Part shown: one piece after another, positions 1 through 12,226 of the stretch
How positions within the stretch are numbered: the stretch's first letter is position 1
Layout of the letters: each line of letters starts with the position of its first letter
Origin: Brachionus plicatilis
Lineage: Eukaryota; Rotifera; Eurotatoria; Ploima; Brachionidae
Direction of reading: 5' to 3'
Length of the DNA stretch: 64,000 bases
NCBI GenBank assembly: GCA_010279815.1
Contig: QEOQ01000141.1
Coordinates: 925,322-989,321 of the forward strand
Translations under genes and position numbers: made by a program
The notes under the pieces: model-generated
Told to the model about the DNA's origin: nothing
The model's database searches: none
Seen by the model: the letters and a program-made list of their open reading frames with translations, nothing else

Positions 1-1213
1 AGTTAAAGGCTTTTTAAGTAGAATATCTAAAAAAATTAAAAAAGACATAATCATAAGTTTTAAAAATCATTATTGCTAAAATCAATAAATCGTAAAAAAT
101 TTTAAAAAAATATTGATATTGCTAAATTGGTTATTTTGATCTGTTTTTTTTTACCAAGACACTTGAGCTACTTTTTATATTATGTTTCCTTTTGTTCTAA
201 AATAGAAAAGTCAAAGTGGAGAAATGACAAATGATAAACTTATCATGTTTTCCTGTTGAAATAATTCATAAAAAATATCTTCCTTTTATAAAAAATAGTT
301 TTTTTTTCACAAATTGTTAATAATTGTTAACCCTCCCTTTTATTGATTAATAAATTTATCTTTTGTAGACTGAGTCCTGAGATAAGTAGCATCTGAACAA
401 TGATTGACTAAATTATTTAATTGTAAACTAAATAATACCCGATGTGCTGACTTTGTTAAAAAAAATCTATTCAATCGTCATTGCTATTAATCTAGTTAAA
501 TTAAAAATTATTTTTTATAGTAGAGTTTGGTTAAATAATTTTTGAAATAATATTAAATTACTGTAAATCTTACTGGTTTAAAATGAGTGGAGTAATAAGT
601 AAAAAGATATGCTTTCGGTTTTTTTTAATAAATAAAATTTTTAAAAAATTTAAAAATAATTTAATTTATTTAGTGGGCTTAAAGAAAAAAATCGGTAATT
701 TTAGACGGAGCTTATAGCATTTTGATTTCTAAAATTAAACAAAAATTTTAAAAAAAATCTAAAATAATAAAAATGGAAAATTTTAGCGCTCATAAAATTT
801 TCGCATGGTTTATAAAGTAAAAAAAAAATTGCATTGTACAAACCCCTGATCGTATATTATTTTCAATTTTTTGATCCCATAAGACTATATGCTAAATAAA
901 AAAAAGTACAGTGGAGTTTTCTTTAGATATTTATAAGGTTTTTATTTTTTTAATTTTCTACATAAGCCTAAGGGTTAAATTGAAGGTTAAATAAGAAAAA
1001 AATAGGGTTGTAACCGAGTCATAGATACTGGGATTATGGCAATTTATACATTCTAGGGATAATTTGCAATTACTTACAATTAAGTAAATGATTCAAAAAA
1101 TTTTATAAATTAAAAAAAAATTTAATGATACCATCTGAAAAATTGGCGGCCTGAAGGAAAAATTTAGAAAAAATGCTTCAATTCATTTAATAAATTTTAT
1201 TTTTATTTTTAAG
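1..1213 (+). other. Intronic A/T-rich sequence upstream of the first visible RhoGAP exon
   Basis: I see no coding segment, RNA gene or clear repeat here. The stretch ends with a splice-acceptor-like run of T followed by AAG at 1211-1213, directly before an open RhoGAP reading frame. It is therefore most likely the 3' part of an intron whose upstream exon (the N-terminal half of the RhoGAP domain, with the arginine finger) lies outside the window. Confidence 0.6.
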
Positions 1214-4200
1214 AAACAATCAGAAGAGGGACTTTACAATTTTTCCAATTTTGCCGTATTCGACTTGACATCTTTGGTCAAGTTGTTCTTCAGAGAGCTT
1301 CCGGAGTCGTTGCTCACATTTTCGCTTTACACAAATTTCATAAAAGCTGTCAAACTTGAGTCGTCCAATTCAAAACTAGAGTCCATTTTGAGCCTGTGTC
1401 TTCAACTTCCAGACATCAATTTACACGTTTTGATCTATTTAATGAATTTTTTGAAAAAAATAACCCTCCAAGAGTCGGTCAACAAAATGAACTCGTTTAA
1501 CTTAGCTGTTTGCTTTGCCCCGAACATAATCTACACAAGGATAAATAAATCAAACGAGCTGTACATTAACGAGGAGCGAATTGTGGTCCAACTGTTGATT
1601 GAAAATAGTGGTCTGATAGGCAAAGTGTCCGATTCGGTGTACGAAAGGTCAGTTATGCTCAACTCGCTCTGTTGTTCCACTTCACTTAACCAAAATTCGA
1701 CCAAGCTGACAAACCAAAACTCAAATGACACCAACAACAACACTTTTAACACAAACACAAACGGGCTCTCGGCAAGCAATGACGTGATGTTTTTGTACGA
1801 TCAGGACTTGCAGGAGAACAACTCGTTTGCCCATCACACACAGTCGGCTGCGTCCACCTCTTTGTCTTCGTACTGCAGCTCATCGAACAAGAAGGAGAAA
1901 AAAAAGAGGCGCTCTTCTTCCTTAAAAGAGCTCATGAATACAATTCAAAATTCCATATCCAAATTTAGGCGCCGCTCGGCCAGTGAAAAAAATGACAAGA
2001 CCACCTATTCTATCATCACTTGTACCAGCATGACTAGTGCTTCGTCGTCCACCAATTGCGATGACTTGACCAGCAATCGGTACGAAGACAAACACAAACT
2101 TTTGGATACCCCTTTTTTGAAAGGAGTTCAGAGCTCAAAGCAATTGGCAAATCAGTTGTGTTCCAATTTTTACGCAACACCCAGAATTAATAAAAGAAAT
2201 GCCGAAGATAGCCTTCAATCGACGACCAAAAAGTACGGGTATATTTTTTTTTTATTTCAATTTTTTATTTAACTAATTTAAATGAAGAATAAAATTTTTT
2301 ATTTTTGAAAAAAAATGATAATTAATTTTGATAAATCCAATATAGTTATTTTGCTACATTTAAAACCGCTACAATTATTTAAATTTGAGAGCTCGGTTTT
2401 TAAGTGAAATAGCTTAGTAAGTTAAATGCTTAGAATTAAAAATTTTACCAAAATTGATTGTTCATTTTTTTTCAAAATTAATATTTTTCAGAGTTAAAAA
2501 TGAATAAATCGAAGAAGTGATTAGGGTAGTGTATCAAAATACAGACTAATTTTTTCATATAGACATAGACTAAAAAAGTAAAGACAAATTTATAAAGACT
2601 CAAAAATTATACAGAATAAAAGCACAAAGAACATAGAAAAAAAATTTGTAGAACACATTCTATTCAGATCATTCTTATATTCATTCTCGAATATTAATAA
2701 GATTCTTAGCAAAAATTTTCTTTGTTTTTAATTATATTCATAGTGTTTATGCATTCAATTTAGAAAAAAATTAAATTTTAAGTCTCTCAAAAAATTTGTT
2801 GCTTTTTGAATAACTAACTTTTAGCTTAATGTATTTTAATGTAGACACAAGGCTAAAGAATTTTATGTAGAAAAAGAATTTTTAATCCGTCTGAGTAATT
2901 TTGATGTTATATTTTTGAAAATTTTCTTCGAATCAGACTTTTATTAAGAGCCCAAATTAAACAAGTCAGAAATGTCTTTTTAATTTAAAAACCAAATGTC
3001 AAGCTTGACTTGTTACAAAAAAGCAAAAAATTCAAGATAAATATTTGTAAATTTCAATTGGGAAAAAGCTTTTGACGAATAAAAAAAATTATCGATAGAA
3101 TAAAAAAAACTTCTTTATAGTACATTCAAAATTTTATTTATTTTAGTATAAAAAAAACAAATTATTAATACATAAAAGTCAATTTAATTTGAACTATAGA
3201 ATAAAAATATATCTCTTAGAATACTTTCATACAGTGGTGATTTGATACACCAGTGTTTTACGAAAAATTACGTAAATTATAAGGATTTTACGAAAATTTT
3301 GGTAAAATTTGTAAAAATTCAAACGGCCAAAATTTTTTGAAAAAATGTCTTTTTTTCCTAAAATTGAAAATTTAAAAAATTTTTAAAAGATTTTAAAAAT
3401 AACTATTTTTAGCCAAAAATAACGTTAATTTTGGTATTTTTAGTAAAAATTGGTAAAAAAAAAAGTAAAATTTTGAAAAACTTAATTTTTTATATTAAAA
3501 ATTTTTTAAAAATATGCAACTTTTTACAAATCGATTATTCATATCAAAAAGAAAATTATAATTTTTTAATTCTAATCATCAGATCAGTCACCGTCTCTTT
3601 GAATTACTATTTAATAACCTTAAAGTTTTTAATTAATATTTTAAAAATAACAAATAATCAAATTTTAAAAATACTTTTTTTAAATAATTTATACTTTTTT
3701 TACACTTCTCTGGCGTTATAGATTTTGAAGATCATTGATGGCTTCTATCATATCTGATTCTGAAAAGCATCCTTTCGCTCACCTTAACCTTTAGCTCGTT
3801 CCACAAGAGCTCAATTGGTTTTAGGTCGGGAGATTTAGGTGGTCATTTATCCTTAATTTTCAAGAGCTAGAGAAATATTTTAAATAAAAATTTAAAGTTC
3901 CTACCCAAAAAACATTATTTATGCTTAAAAAATTCACCCAAACATCAGATTTGTTCTCAGGATCAGAAGTCTGGTGAAGTCTAACACAGAGTCATGGTCT
4001 CTCGCTAGTGAGAAAAAATAATCGGCCAGAATTTCTTGATATTTGAAAACATGTTTTCCATAAACACCTATTTGTACGTGTATTTTAAATTTTCCATTAA
4101 ATTAGTCTTATGTAAAAAAAATCAAGTTTTTCAAAATTACTGATTTTCCAATTTTTTCCTAAAATAACCAAATTTAACGTTATTTTTGGTTAAAAATAGT

Positions 4201-7200
4201 TATTTTTGAAATCGTTTAAAAAAATTTTTAAATTTTTGATTTTTGGAAAAAAAAGACATTTTTTTGAAAATTATTGGCAGTTTTGAATTTTAAAAAATTC
4301 TCAAATTTTCGTAAAATCCTGATAATTTGCGCAATTTTCGTAAAATACCTCTTTTTCACTTTCGGATTTTTTGTTAATTTATGCAAAATGTGATAAAATT
4401 TGGTTAATTTATGGTATTTTACGTATTTTTTCGTAAAATAGCGGTATCAAATCACCACTGTACATTCAAGAATAAAAAATAATAAGAAGAGTATAAAATA
4501 AATCAATCAAATTCTAAAGTGGTTTTACCTTAAATGAGCGACCTGGTTTCTTTTTTGCTGGTCTATTTAGATCAACTACCTCATCCTCAACTTTCCTTTT
4601 ACTTGGACGTCCACGACCTCTTTTTCCTTTAACCTTATTTTCAACACTAATTTCTAGTTGGCACATATTATATTTAAGAGTCTGTGAATCACTTTTTGAA
4701 ATGTTTCGATGTGAATCGTTCCAGAGAAATGTTTCAATTTCAGTATAATTGGTAAATACCTTTATCCCATTCTAACTTTTTTTTTGGCATTCTTAATCTT
4801 TTTAGGAATTTTAGAAAAAATAATAGTTATACTGCAATTTTTTTATACTAAAGTTGCAAATGTTATACTTAATAAAAATAAATATTTTTATGCTAAATTT
4901 TATTTTTTTATTCTATAAAGCTTTTCTTTATTCGTCAAAAGCCATCGTCAATTTCAATTTTATTTTCGATTGATGGAATTTATGATTTGATTTTTTTGAT
5001 GTCATATAAAGAACTAAAATAAAAAATTAATAATTAAAATTTATATATTAATCTTTTTCTTATTTTTTTTATAAAATTTTACCTGCAAAAAATTGACTCT
5101 AAGAAAAAAAATTTTTTTATGAGTTGATGAATTTTTTAAGCGTTTTTCTTTTAACTTGTTCAAAAAAATTTACTCAAACTTTCAATTTATAGTATCTATC
5201 TTCTATTTTAGCTATGACGATAAAAATAAAAAAATATAAATTCCATTATTCCAGATGAATTGAGATTTTTTAAATATTTTTACATTGAATTTGACTGAGA
5301 TTTGTGAATTTTGAATAATCGACAAAAAAATTAAAAATTTATAAGATAAATTTTCATCACATCTATGATCTACTTGGTTAGCTTTAATGTTTTTTTTCGA
5401 AAAAAAGAATATTTTATAAATCCTAAAATTTAATATCCTACTTTTATATTTAACTTAATTCATTATTTTGCCATTTAATAATTTAATTTTTTTTTACTGA
5501 AACTTAACTTAAAGATAAAAATTAAAATGAACGTTTTTATATTTTTGAAAATCGAATAAATCAAAAATTAATTTTTTTTGTTGTAGAAAGCTTTTAGAAA
5601 AACTGCCTAACCGCAACCTCTTGCTTCCAAATGCGCCTATCACACCGTTTTCCTCTTCTAAAAAAAGTAAGCATCCGTTCAAGCAGCTTATATCTGGATC
5701 AGGTAAATATTCTTTTTTTAACATACACGAACCATCAAAAATCCTTAAAATCAGCTCTATTCCTTTAACCAACACTAACAAACTAACAAAAAATTTTTTT
5801 CCTCTTAACAATCAGAAGCATTTAAGTACCAAAATATTAATTCGCCTGATATTCGTTTTACAGACACATCCGCAAATGCCATACTGCCCACTGCCTCAAA
5901 TATAAACTCCTCAAGAACAACGGGTGACACTAAATCCCAAAGTGGTCTAAATAGTGAAAAACTGCCACAAACACCCATGATCCTAAATCAAAAACAAATT
6001 GTCCAACAAACTCCATCGACCCTTACCAAAGAACTATTGAGCCAGTCGGCCAATCCTGGCCTACACAAACAACTGAAATACGAAGACTCACCATCCATGT
6101 TAATCAATCAGTCGTGCGATCTTGGCTCCATGAAGTACAAAATTTTTTTACATTTTCAAAATACAGTGATGATTTGACAACACTATTTTACGAAAAATTA
6201 CGTAAAATCCCGTAAATTAACCAAATTTTACCACATTTTACGTAAATTAACGTAAAATCCGAAAAGTGAAAAAGAGGTATTTTACGATAATTTTGGTAAA
6301 ATTTGGTAAAATTCTTAAATGGAATAAAATTTTTGAAAAAATGTTTTTTTTCCAAAAATCGAAAATTTAAGAAAGTTTTTTTTTATACCGATTTTAAAAA
6401 TAACTATTTTTAACCAATTTAAAAAATTGTTTTTTAAATTTTCGATTTTTGGAAAAAAAAGACATTTTTTCAAAAATTTTTGGCCGTTTTGAATTTTTTC
6501 ATAGTTTACCAAATTTATCGTAAAATCGGCAAAATGTGGAAAATTTTACATTTTTACATTTTCATATTTTTAGATTTTTTGTGCAATTTTTTATAAAATT
6601 TTTTTTTTAATTTTGTTAACTAAATAATTTGGAAGAGTTATTTTTTATTTTCTGAAACATTGCACAAAAAATCTAAAAATATGAAAATGTAAAAATGTAA
6701 AATTATTTTCATTTTGCCGTAAAATCCTGATAATTTAACGCAATTTTTCGTAAAATACCTCTTTTTCTCTTTTCATATTTTACGTTAATTTACGTAAAAT
6801 GTGGTAAAATTTGGTTAATTCACGGTATTTTCCGTAATTTTTCGTAAAATAGTCTTGTCAAGTCACCACTGTAAAAGTCAATAAAAAATATTATTTATTA
6901 AAAAAAAAAATTTTTTTCTAAATAGACAAAAATATCAACATGACAAGAATGTTAACAGCGAACTGAACCATGAGTGTCGCCGCCGTTTGGACTTGCTTCC
7001 ATCTGGTTCGTGCAAAAGCCACCATCACTACCATCATCATCACCACCATCATCCATCCAAACACACCAAAGAACACCATCATCACCATTCGGAGCGCAAA
7101 AAACAGCACCAGTATGTTAATGCAATACCACCAGGCTCGCTAACCCACCGCTCCAATCGCTACATAAACCAGTCCGATCTGTGCACACAAATAATCAGCG

Positions 7201-8648
7201 GCAACCTCAACACCAAATCCAACAGTGACCAAAATTTGCAGTCAACAGAATGCTTGATCTCTTTTTCATCCAATTCCTCCAATTCATCCACAGACTCGCA
7301 CAAAAACCAGGCCAAAACTGGCGGCAGCGTGTCAATTTGTACATCATCGCTGCAGCACAATTCAGCGGACAATTCAATGAGATGCACACTTAAGCGTGGC
7401 AGACCAAACACGCCAAAAACAGGCCTGTCAGTGGACTACAGGACCCGCAAATCATCAGTTCCAAATACACCAGAGTTCAAGAACATGGCATGTGCGCGCG
7501 CCAACAACACCATCAGCAATGATGACATTTTGAAGCCTAAAAAAATGATCAGCAGTGTGTCATCTACTTCGCTGAACACGGCCATGGTCCTCGATCAGGA
7601 GGATGACGAGAACGCCGACAAGATAAGCATAGTGACCAACAACGCTAATCCGGACGATCTTAACGACGCCCGGATACTTGACATAGCGTTTAATGGTGAC
7701 GAAGATCTGCCTGACGAATATGACAGCGAGGAAAACATATGCGAGGTGAAAATAGAGGACGATTTGGAAGAGTCTGGCCACAAGTCACCAAAGTTGTCCA
7801 GGAGCTTTTCTTTGAGCAATTTGCATTCGGAAAAAAAAAAACTCGACCTCACCAACCAAACCACATGTTCCGAATCGGTGACCGAGTCTGTCAACAAGCT
7901 GTTGCGCAAAAAGTCACTGTCAGCTGATGTGTTGCTGAACGACTCGGCGTCCAGTGAGTCCCAGATGGCGAGCCAAGACAGTATGACTGAATTGTCAAAA
8001 GAGGAACACGTGACAAATCCAATAATTGAGGAGCAGCGAAAAATGATACATTTTGAGCCATTCCAGTTCAAAGATGGTGATTTTGTCAAGAGTTTGGAGC
8101 AAGAGAATGTCAAAAATGAAAATATGCTGCAGTCATGTTTGCGCAGACAGTCTCTATTCAAGCTCAAAGAGACCATGAATGGAAAGGTGAGCAAGCAAGT
8201 GAGTGAAATTGAGCAGAGAAAGCTGTCACCGTATAGATTTTGCAATTCGCCACTGAGAATGAAAAAATTCAAGGAGAGCTCAAGTTCGCTGAATGGGCGA
8301 AGAATTGGCAAACTAGGCGCTTCGCCGATCAGGGTGCCGAGCATTTTTAGCAAGAAAATTCTCAAGGAAACGCCGCGTGAGCACTACATAATCAAAAATG
8401 AGAGTGAGCAAAATGGACAAAGTCCGAAAATTTTTAGAAAGCTGAACAAGAACAGGTCGCTGAAAAGGCTCAACATGGTCTCTAATCAGGTGAGTTCCAA
8501 TTTGTCCAGCATTGCGGAGAACGAAAATGGTTCTATGCTGGACGAATCGAGAAAAAATAGCAGCCAGTGCAAAATGGGCTCTCCGGTGGGCAAAAATTTT
8601 ATCATGTCCAAAGAGTTGATTTGTTCTACTGAGTCAATTGATTTGTAG
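1214..8648 (+). CDS. ARHGAP11A: ARHGAP11A-like Rho GTPase-activating protein (3' part of gene)
   Basis: Exons by phase: 1214-2238, 5587-5702, 5864-6134, 6926-8648. All joins keep frame and give 1044 residues ending in TAG; the 5' end lies outside the window. The first exon holds the C-terminal half of a RhoGAP domain: LVKLFFRELPESLL, then NKMNSFNLAVCFAPNI. This domain stimulates GTP hydrolysis by Rho. The stretch after it (NFLKKITL, then a VVQLLI helix) resembles ARHGAP11A more than other RhoGAPs I know. The long tail is Ser/Asn/Lys-rich and low in complexity, with proline-directed sites such as NTPK and NTPEF and a late SPIRVP motif. ARHGAP11A is a nuclear and mitotic RhoGAP. A histidine-rich tract lies near 7021-7090. 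The catalytic arginine cannot be checked. ARHGAP19 or another RhoGAP is the alternative. Confidence 0.75.
3232..4460 (-). mobile_element. Tc1/mariner-like element with TA target site and dead transposase remnant
   Basis: The termini CAGTGGTGATTTGATAC and its complement are flanked by TA on both sides (3230-3231, 4461-4462). Subterminal sequence rich in ttttacg/cgtaaaa is also inverted. On the minus strand at about 3730-3840, a frame encodes PPKSPDLKPIELLWNEL, the conserved C-terminal block of Tc1 transposases that contains the last catalytic acidic region, followed by a stop. More transposase-like sequence (about 3960-4090) is broken by stops. The element is inactive and nested in the MULE-like element at 3060-4949. 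Confidence 0.8.
4514..4790 (-). pseudogene. Decayed FLYWCH-like/AT-hook ORF of a MULE-like element
   Basis: A minus-strand frame from ATG at 4790 (MPKKKLEWDKGI) shifts frame once and continues as FTNYTEIETFLWND, a partial zinc-binding-type segment with a CQLE core, then KGKRGRGRPSKRK (an AT-hook) and a second basic block before TAG. Its order, an aromatic/acidic N-terminal domain followed by an AT-hook, matches the ORF pair at 51294-51760. The FLYWCH-like naming rests on spacing and context only. The frameshift and shortness argue that it is non-functional. Confidence 0.45.
6164..6871. mobile_element. TA-flanked CAGTG-ended MITE/foldback, related to the 3232-4460 element
   Basis: The left end CAGTGATGATTTGACAACAC and the right end (complement CAGTGGTGACTTGACAAGAC) are flanked by TA. 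The whole interior is nearly palindromic: for example, the ttgcacaaaaaatctaaa stretch near 6660 mirrors sequence near 6575. There is no coding capacity. The ends match the Tc1-like element at 3232-4460, so this is probably a non-autonomous derivative mobilised by the same transposase. It sits in the ARHGAP11A-like intron 6135-6925. Confidence 0.8.
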
Positions 8649-10500
8649 AATTGATTTTGTAAATAATTTTAATTGTTTAAATTAATCAAAAACTGCGTTC
8701 TTGAATTGGTTTAATAGTTAAATGTTAATTTTTGAGATTTTCAATCAATTAATGTTTGAATTTATGGCAAATATAATTTTTTTTTTGTTAAAATCTTTTT
8801 TAAGCTATTTTATTTCAATTTTTTTTTCAAGATTTATTGTAAATTTATTATATTCAAATTGGATTGGTAATGTTTTTTTTTTTTAATTTTAATATTTTTT
8901 TTTTCTAATATTCTCTTTTAATAAATTAGATTTTTGTCACATCTTAATTGTTATTTATTATTCGTGTTTATTGCTGGTGATTAATTAATAAAAGCATTAT
9001 CTTTTAAAAATTTGATATTTAACATTTTAAAGTGTTGATTTTCGATTAAATAACATTTGAAATAATTTTTTTTCTAATTAAATTTAAAAAAAAGATGCCT
9101 TAGAATTTCTTGAATAAATTTTTTTTTTAATAAGATTAGATTAGCATTTTAAGTTGAATAAAATTCTGTTTTACAGTTTACCTAAACAATTGCTCTTTTA
9201 ATTTAAGCTGAAAGTTAAATTATTCTTTGTCCAGTTGTTTTGGGCTTTGTGACTTCTCTCGGATTTTTAAAGAAATTTTTGTTATCCTTGTAAAAATTTT
9301 ACAAAGTAACTTGCATCAAATTTTACTATGCAATAATATTTAAAAAAAAACTTAAAATTAGTTATTACAATTTGGCGACCGTTTCTCAGCAATTTTTTTT
9401 GTTGCCTTTTTATTTAGTAATTAGTCCTTACTAAATATTCATTTTAAAGATTACGTAAGAAATACTCTAACTTTTTCTAAAATTTTTATTTCAGCCTCTG
9501 AATGCATAAAGAAAACTATCAACTTTTTTTAATTTGTATTTTTTAATATTAAAAAAAATCGAAAAAAAAATATTAAATGATTTAATGCTTTTGTAATGAT
9601 TTTTAGTTTTGTTTAATTTTAGTACTGGATATCCTATGATGTGTTGAATGCATATTTTATAAAAAGAAAAATTTAAAGCATTAAATTTTGTATCAATAAA
9701 TCCTTTTAAACAAAAAAACTATTACAAAAATATTTAATTTTATTTTATTATTGACAGACATTAAAAACAAAAATATTAAAAAATATTTTTTACTAAGTTT
9801 TTAATTCAAAATTGCCTAAATTCTTAAAACAAAAAGATAGAAATCTTTTAAATGGACGAAAAAACAGTTAATCGAGTGTAAAATAGTCCTAAAATGTTAT
9901 GTTGTAACCTGAAATTTAATGGAAAATAAATGCCGTAATTATTTAGCTTTTTAAATTTAATAAACAATTCTCATTATAAGCAGGCGGTGCAGATTCCTCG
10001 GTGGCTTCTTATTTCAAAAAAATAAAAAAAAATTGCACTTTTTTATGCTTTAGCTGTGTTCTTGTTCTTGGCACGAGTTTTCGAAATTTACAGTAGCAAA
10101 GTAAATTTAAATTTATGTTTATTTTTTATTTTATTAATTATTTTCAAAAATTTCAATAAATTTTTCATAAAAACACCACTAGTTTTCCGCATTTTTCCGT
10201 AATAAGACAAAAAATGATTGAAATTCCGAATTTCACGCTTTTTAGGTATCTAATTTTGCGAAAATTATATAATATTAAGAAAAAAAAGTTGCGAAATACG
10301 CCAAAAAATACCGCTTTGAGTTTTTTAAGCACAACCTTTTAGCTGAAAGAAAAATTAACACAAAAAGAGTTGTTTGTCAAAAGGAGAGTAGTATCCGATT
10401 GTTTTAATTAAGATGTTTTTATTCTAATTTTAAATTTAAGCATTTTTTTCTTTCTTTAAATTCATAAATTATTATTCAAGTTTTAAATATTTTTAGATTT
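8649..10500. other. Gene-free A/T-rich sequence downstream of the RhoGAP gene
   Basis: Long T and A homopolymer runs dominate. AATAAA-like sites are present soon after the TAG at 8648 (for example near 8920), as expected for a 3' UTR and spacer. I see no convincing ORF, RNA gene or repeat pair. Confidence 0.5.
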
Positions 10501-10559
10501 TAAGATTTAGAAGATTCGATCAAGTCAAATTAGGAGGACAAAAGAAAAAATCTAGTCTA

Positions 10560-10990
10560 ATTAAAGCCGATCTAAAATCCGTCAAAGATTGATGCATATT
10601 TTTGGTAATTTTTTCCTTCTCTTTTTCAATTTATTTTTCTGTTAGTAGGGTTTAGTTAATTATACTAGCATTTTTCTCTAGGTCTCATATACTTTCGCTC
10701 ATTTTTCAGCTTTCCCTCTATCATCTTTGTTTTTTCTCGAATATTATGAATTTTATCTTGAATTTCTTTCATATTTGACATTAGGAGTAAAATATCGTCG
10801 GAAAACAGATCTGTGCTAAGGTTATGAATTTTTGGAGCAGTTTTTTTTATTTTATTCTTTTAATAGATCTTCAACGTAAAAGAAAAGCTTAGGCAATAAG
10901 GGACCACCTTTTAACCGCTTTGGTTAATCTGAATAAAAGCTAAATTCGATTCCGTTAATCACAAAAACAATTAATTCATCATTATAGTTA
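10560..10990 (-). pseudogene. Remnant of a LINE-type reverse transcriptase
   Basis: On the minus strand, an interrupted frame at about 10945-10750 reads GGPLLPKLFFYVEDLL, then (after a stop and a frameshift) LFSDDILLLMSNMKEIQDKI. These match two spaced blocks of non-LTR reverse transcriptases: the GxPLSPxLF..Y.EDL block, and the catalytic [YF]xDDILL block followed by the LQ..L helix. Several stops and a frameshift show that it is dead. It lies directly next to the coiled-coil-like direct repeats at 10990-11582, which fit a LINE ORF1 on the same strand. Confidence 0.6.
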
Positions 10991-11582
10991 AACAAACTAT
11001 CAGTGGTTTTGTCTTTGAATTCATGCAAGTCCTTTCTCAAATTTTTAGTGTTTTTTTAAATTACAATAGCTTTTTTCTCAAGCTTAAAGGAATTAAAAAA
11101 AATCAAATTAAAAAACTTATTTGATTTCATACTGAAATTAAGAGTTCTTTTATTTCACTCATGTCGGCAGATTTAATTACAATTGTTGTCAATCTTATCT
11201 TGATATTTGTTAATATTTCATAAATTTTAACAAGGCTTAAATCTAAAATAAAATAAATAAACTAAAAAGTATTAACAAAACATACGCGTTGCAGACGTTT
11301 CTAATTGAATTGTAGTTTTAATTTAATTGAATTCTATTAATTAAAATTCTTATTTATTGAAATAATTATTTTTAAAGTGAAACAAACTATCAGTGGTTTT
11401 ATCTTTGAATTCATTGAAGTCCTTTCTCATATCATCCAAGTCCTTTCTCACATTTTAAATGGTTTCTTCTATTACAATAACCTTTTTCTCAAGATTAAAA
11501 ATCAATGAAAAAATTTAATTAAAAAATTTATTTGATTTCATACTGAAATTAAGAGTTCTTTTATTTCACTCATGTCAGCAGA
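10990..11582 (-). repeat. Two diverged direct copies of a ~190-bp segment (10990-11170 and 11382-11582)
   Basis: Both copies begin with acaaactatcagtggtttt and end with gaaattaagagttcttttat followed by ttcactcatgtc and cagat. The second copy has an extra duplicated piece (two aagtcctttctca motifs). Read on the minus strand they encode short charged helical stretches such as MSEIKELLIS and LRKDLHEFKDK, resembling a LINE ORF1 coiled coil. I infer an internal or target-site duplication within a dead LINE. Confidence 0.6.
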
Positions 11583-12224
11583 TACTGATATTCGACCCCA
11601 TTAAGCTACAAAAAAATGAAAATAAAAAACTAGATTTGCAAGGCATTTTTAAATTTACAATTAAAAACATGCCAAGTAAAAATAACCAAAATTTAAAAAA
11701 TTATAAAAAATATTTACTAAATTTTGAAAAAACTCATTAAATCAAAAAAATATGAAAAAACCTTAGTTTTTTAAAATAAAAAAAATTTACCAAAATTCCA
11801 AATTATCTTAAAAATAGTAAGGTATTCAAAATTGCTTTAAATTTAAATATGCATACCATTACACCCGAGCTTTTCAAATCTTTAGAGACTAGTATTATTA
11901 GAATTGGCCACGTGTCTTCTTTCTCAAGCGTTATTTTTTTTAAGCTTACACATTGTGAACAATTGTTTTCTTTGCCAAAAATTAGTGTTGTTGATCGAAG
12001 TCCATTTTGCTCGATTTTTAAAATTTTAAAAAAACGATTTTCCATAATTTGTTGAATAGTTTTGCATCATAAATGAAAGCTTTTTAATCTTTGAATTGCA
12101 AATTTAAATTTTTTAAATATCAAATAATAGTAAGAATTTTTTTTGTCTCAAAAAACTAAACAAATTTTGAAAAATAAAATGTTAAAAAATCTTTTTCGAC
12201 ATTGAACTTTGAATATTTTATGGG
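11583..12224. other. Spacer; possible further LINE ORF1 debris
   Basis: An open minus-strand stretch of 80 codons (11803-12045) contains NNCSQCVSLKK and charged residues. It lies upstream of the LINE-like repeats on the same strand, so it may be ORF1 debris, but I cannot match it to a family. The rest is A/T-rich without features. Confidence 0.3.
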
Positions 12225-12226
12225 TA

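Larger units (their letters stand above)
3060..4949. mobile_element. MULE-like non-autonomous DNA element, interrupted by a nested TA-flanked element
   Basis: The ends are imperfect inverted repeats that share GCTTTTGACGAATAAA (left near 3068, right near 4942 on the other strand). Outside them is a direct repeat AATTTCAATT (3050-3059 and 4950-4959), close to the 9-bp target duplication typical of Mutator-like elements. The interior at 3232-4460 is a separate nested insertion. The remaining sequence carries a decayed FLYWCH-like/AT-hook reading frame at 4514-4790 (-). The class assignment rests on duplication length and ORF type, not on a transposase. The element sits in an ARHGAP11A-like intron. 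Confidence 0.55.

Noticed and set aside
1531..1779. Open minus-strand frame opposite the RhoGAP exon
   Set aside because: It is a shadow of the conserved plus-strand coding sequence, with no start context, domain or splice sites of its own.
3431..3721. 96-codon hydrophobic frame on the plus strand
   Set aside because: It is inside the Tc1-like element, antisense to the transposase remnant, and made of Ile/Leu/Asn/Lys typical of A/T-rich noise.
6315..6512. 65-codon Lys/Phe-rich frame on the minus strand
   Set aside because: It lies wholly in a palindromic MITE and its sequence follows from A/T-rich inverted repeats.
7595..8365. 256-codon open frame on the minus strand of the RhoGAP tail exon
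   Set aside because: The plus strand continues the phase-consistent RhoGAP gene; the minus frame is Ser/Leu-rich antisense of low-complexity coding sequence.
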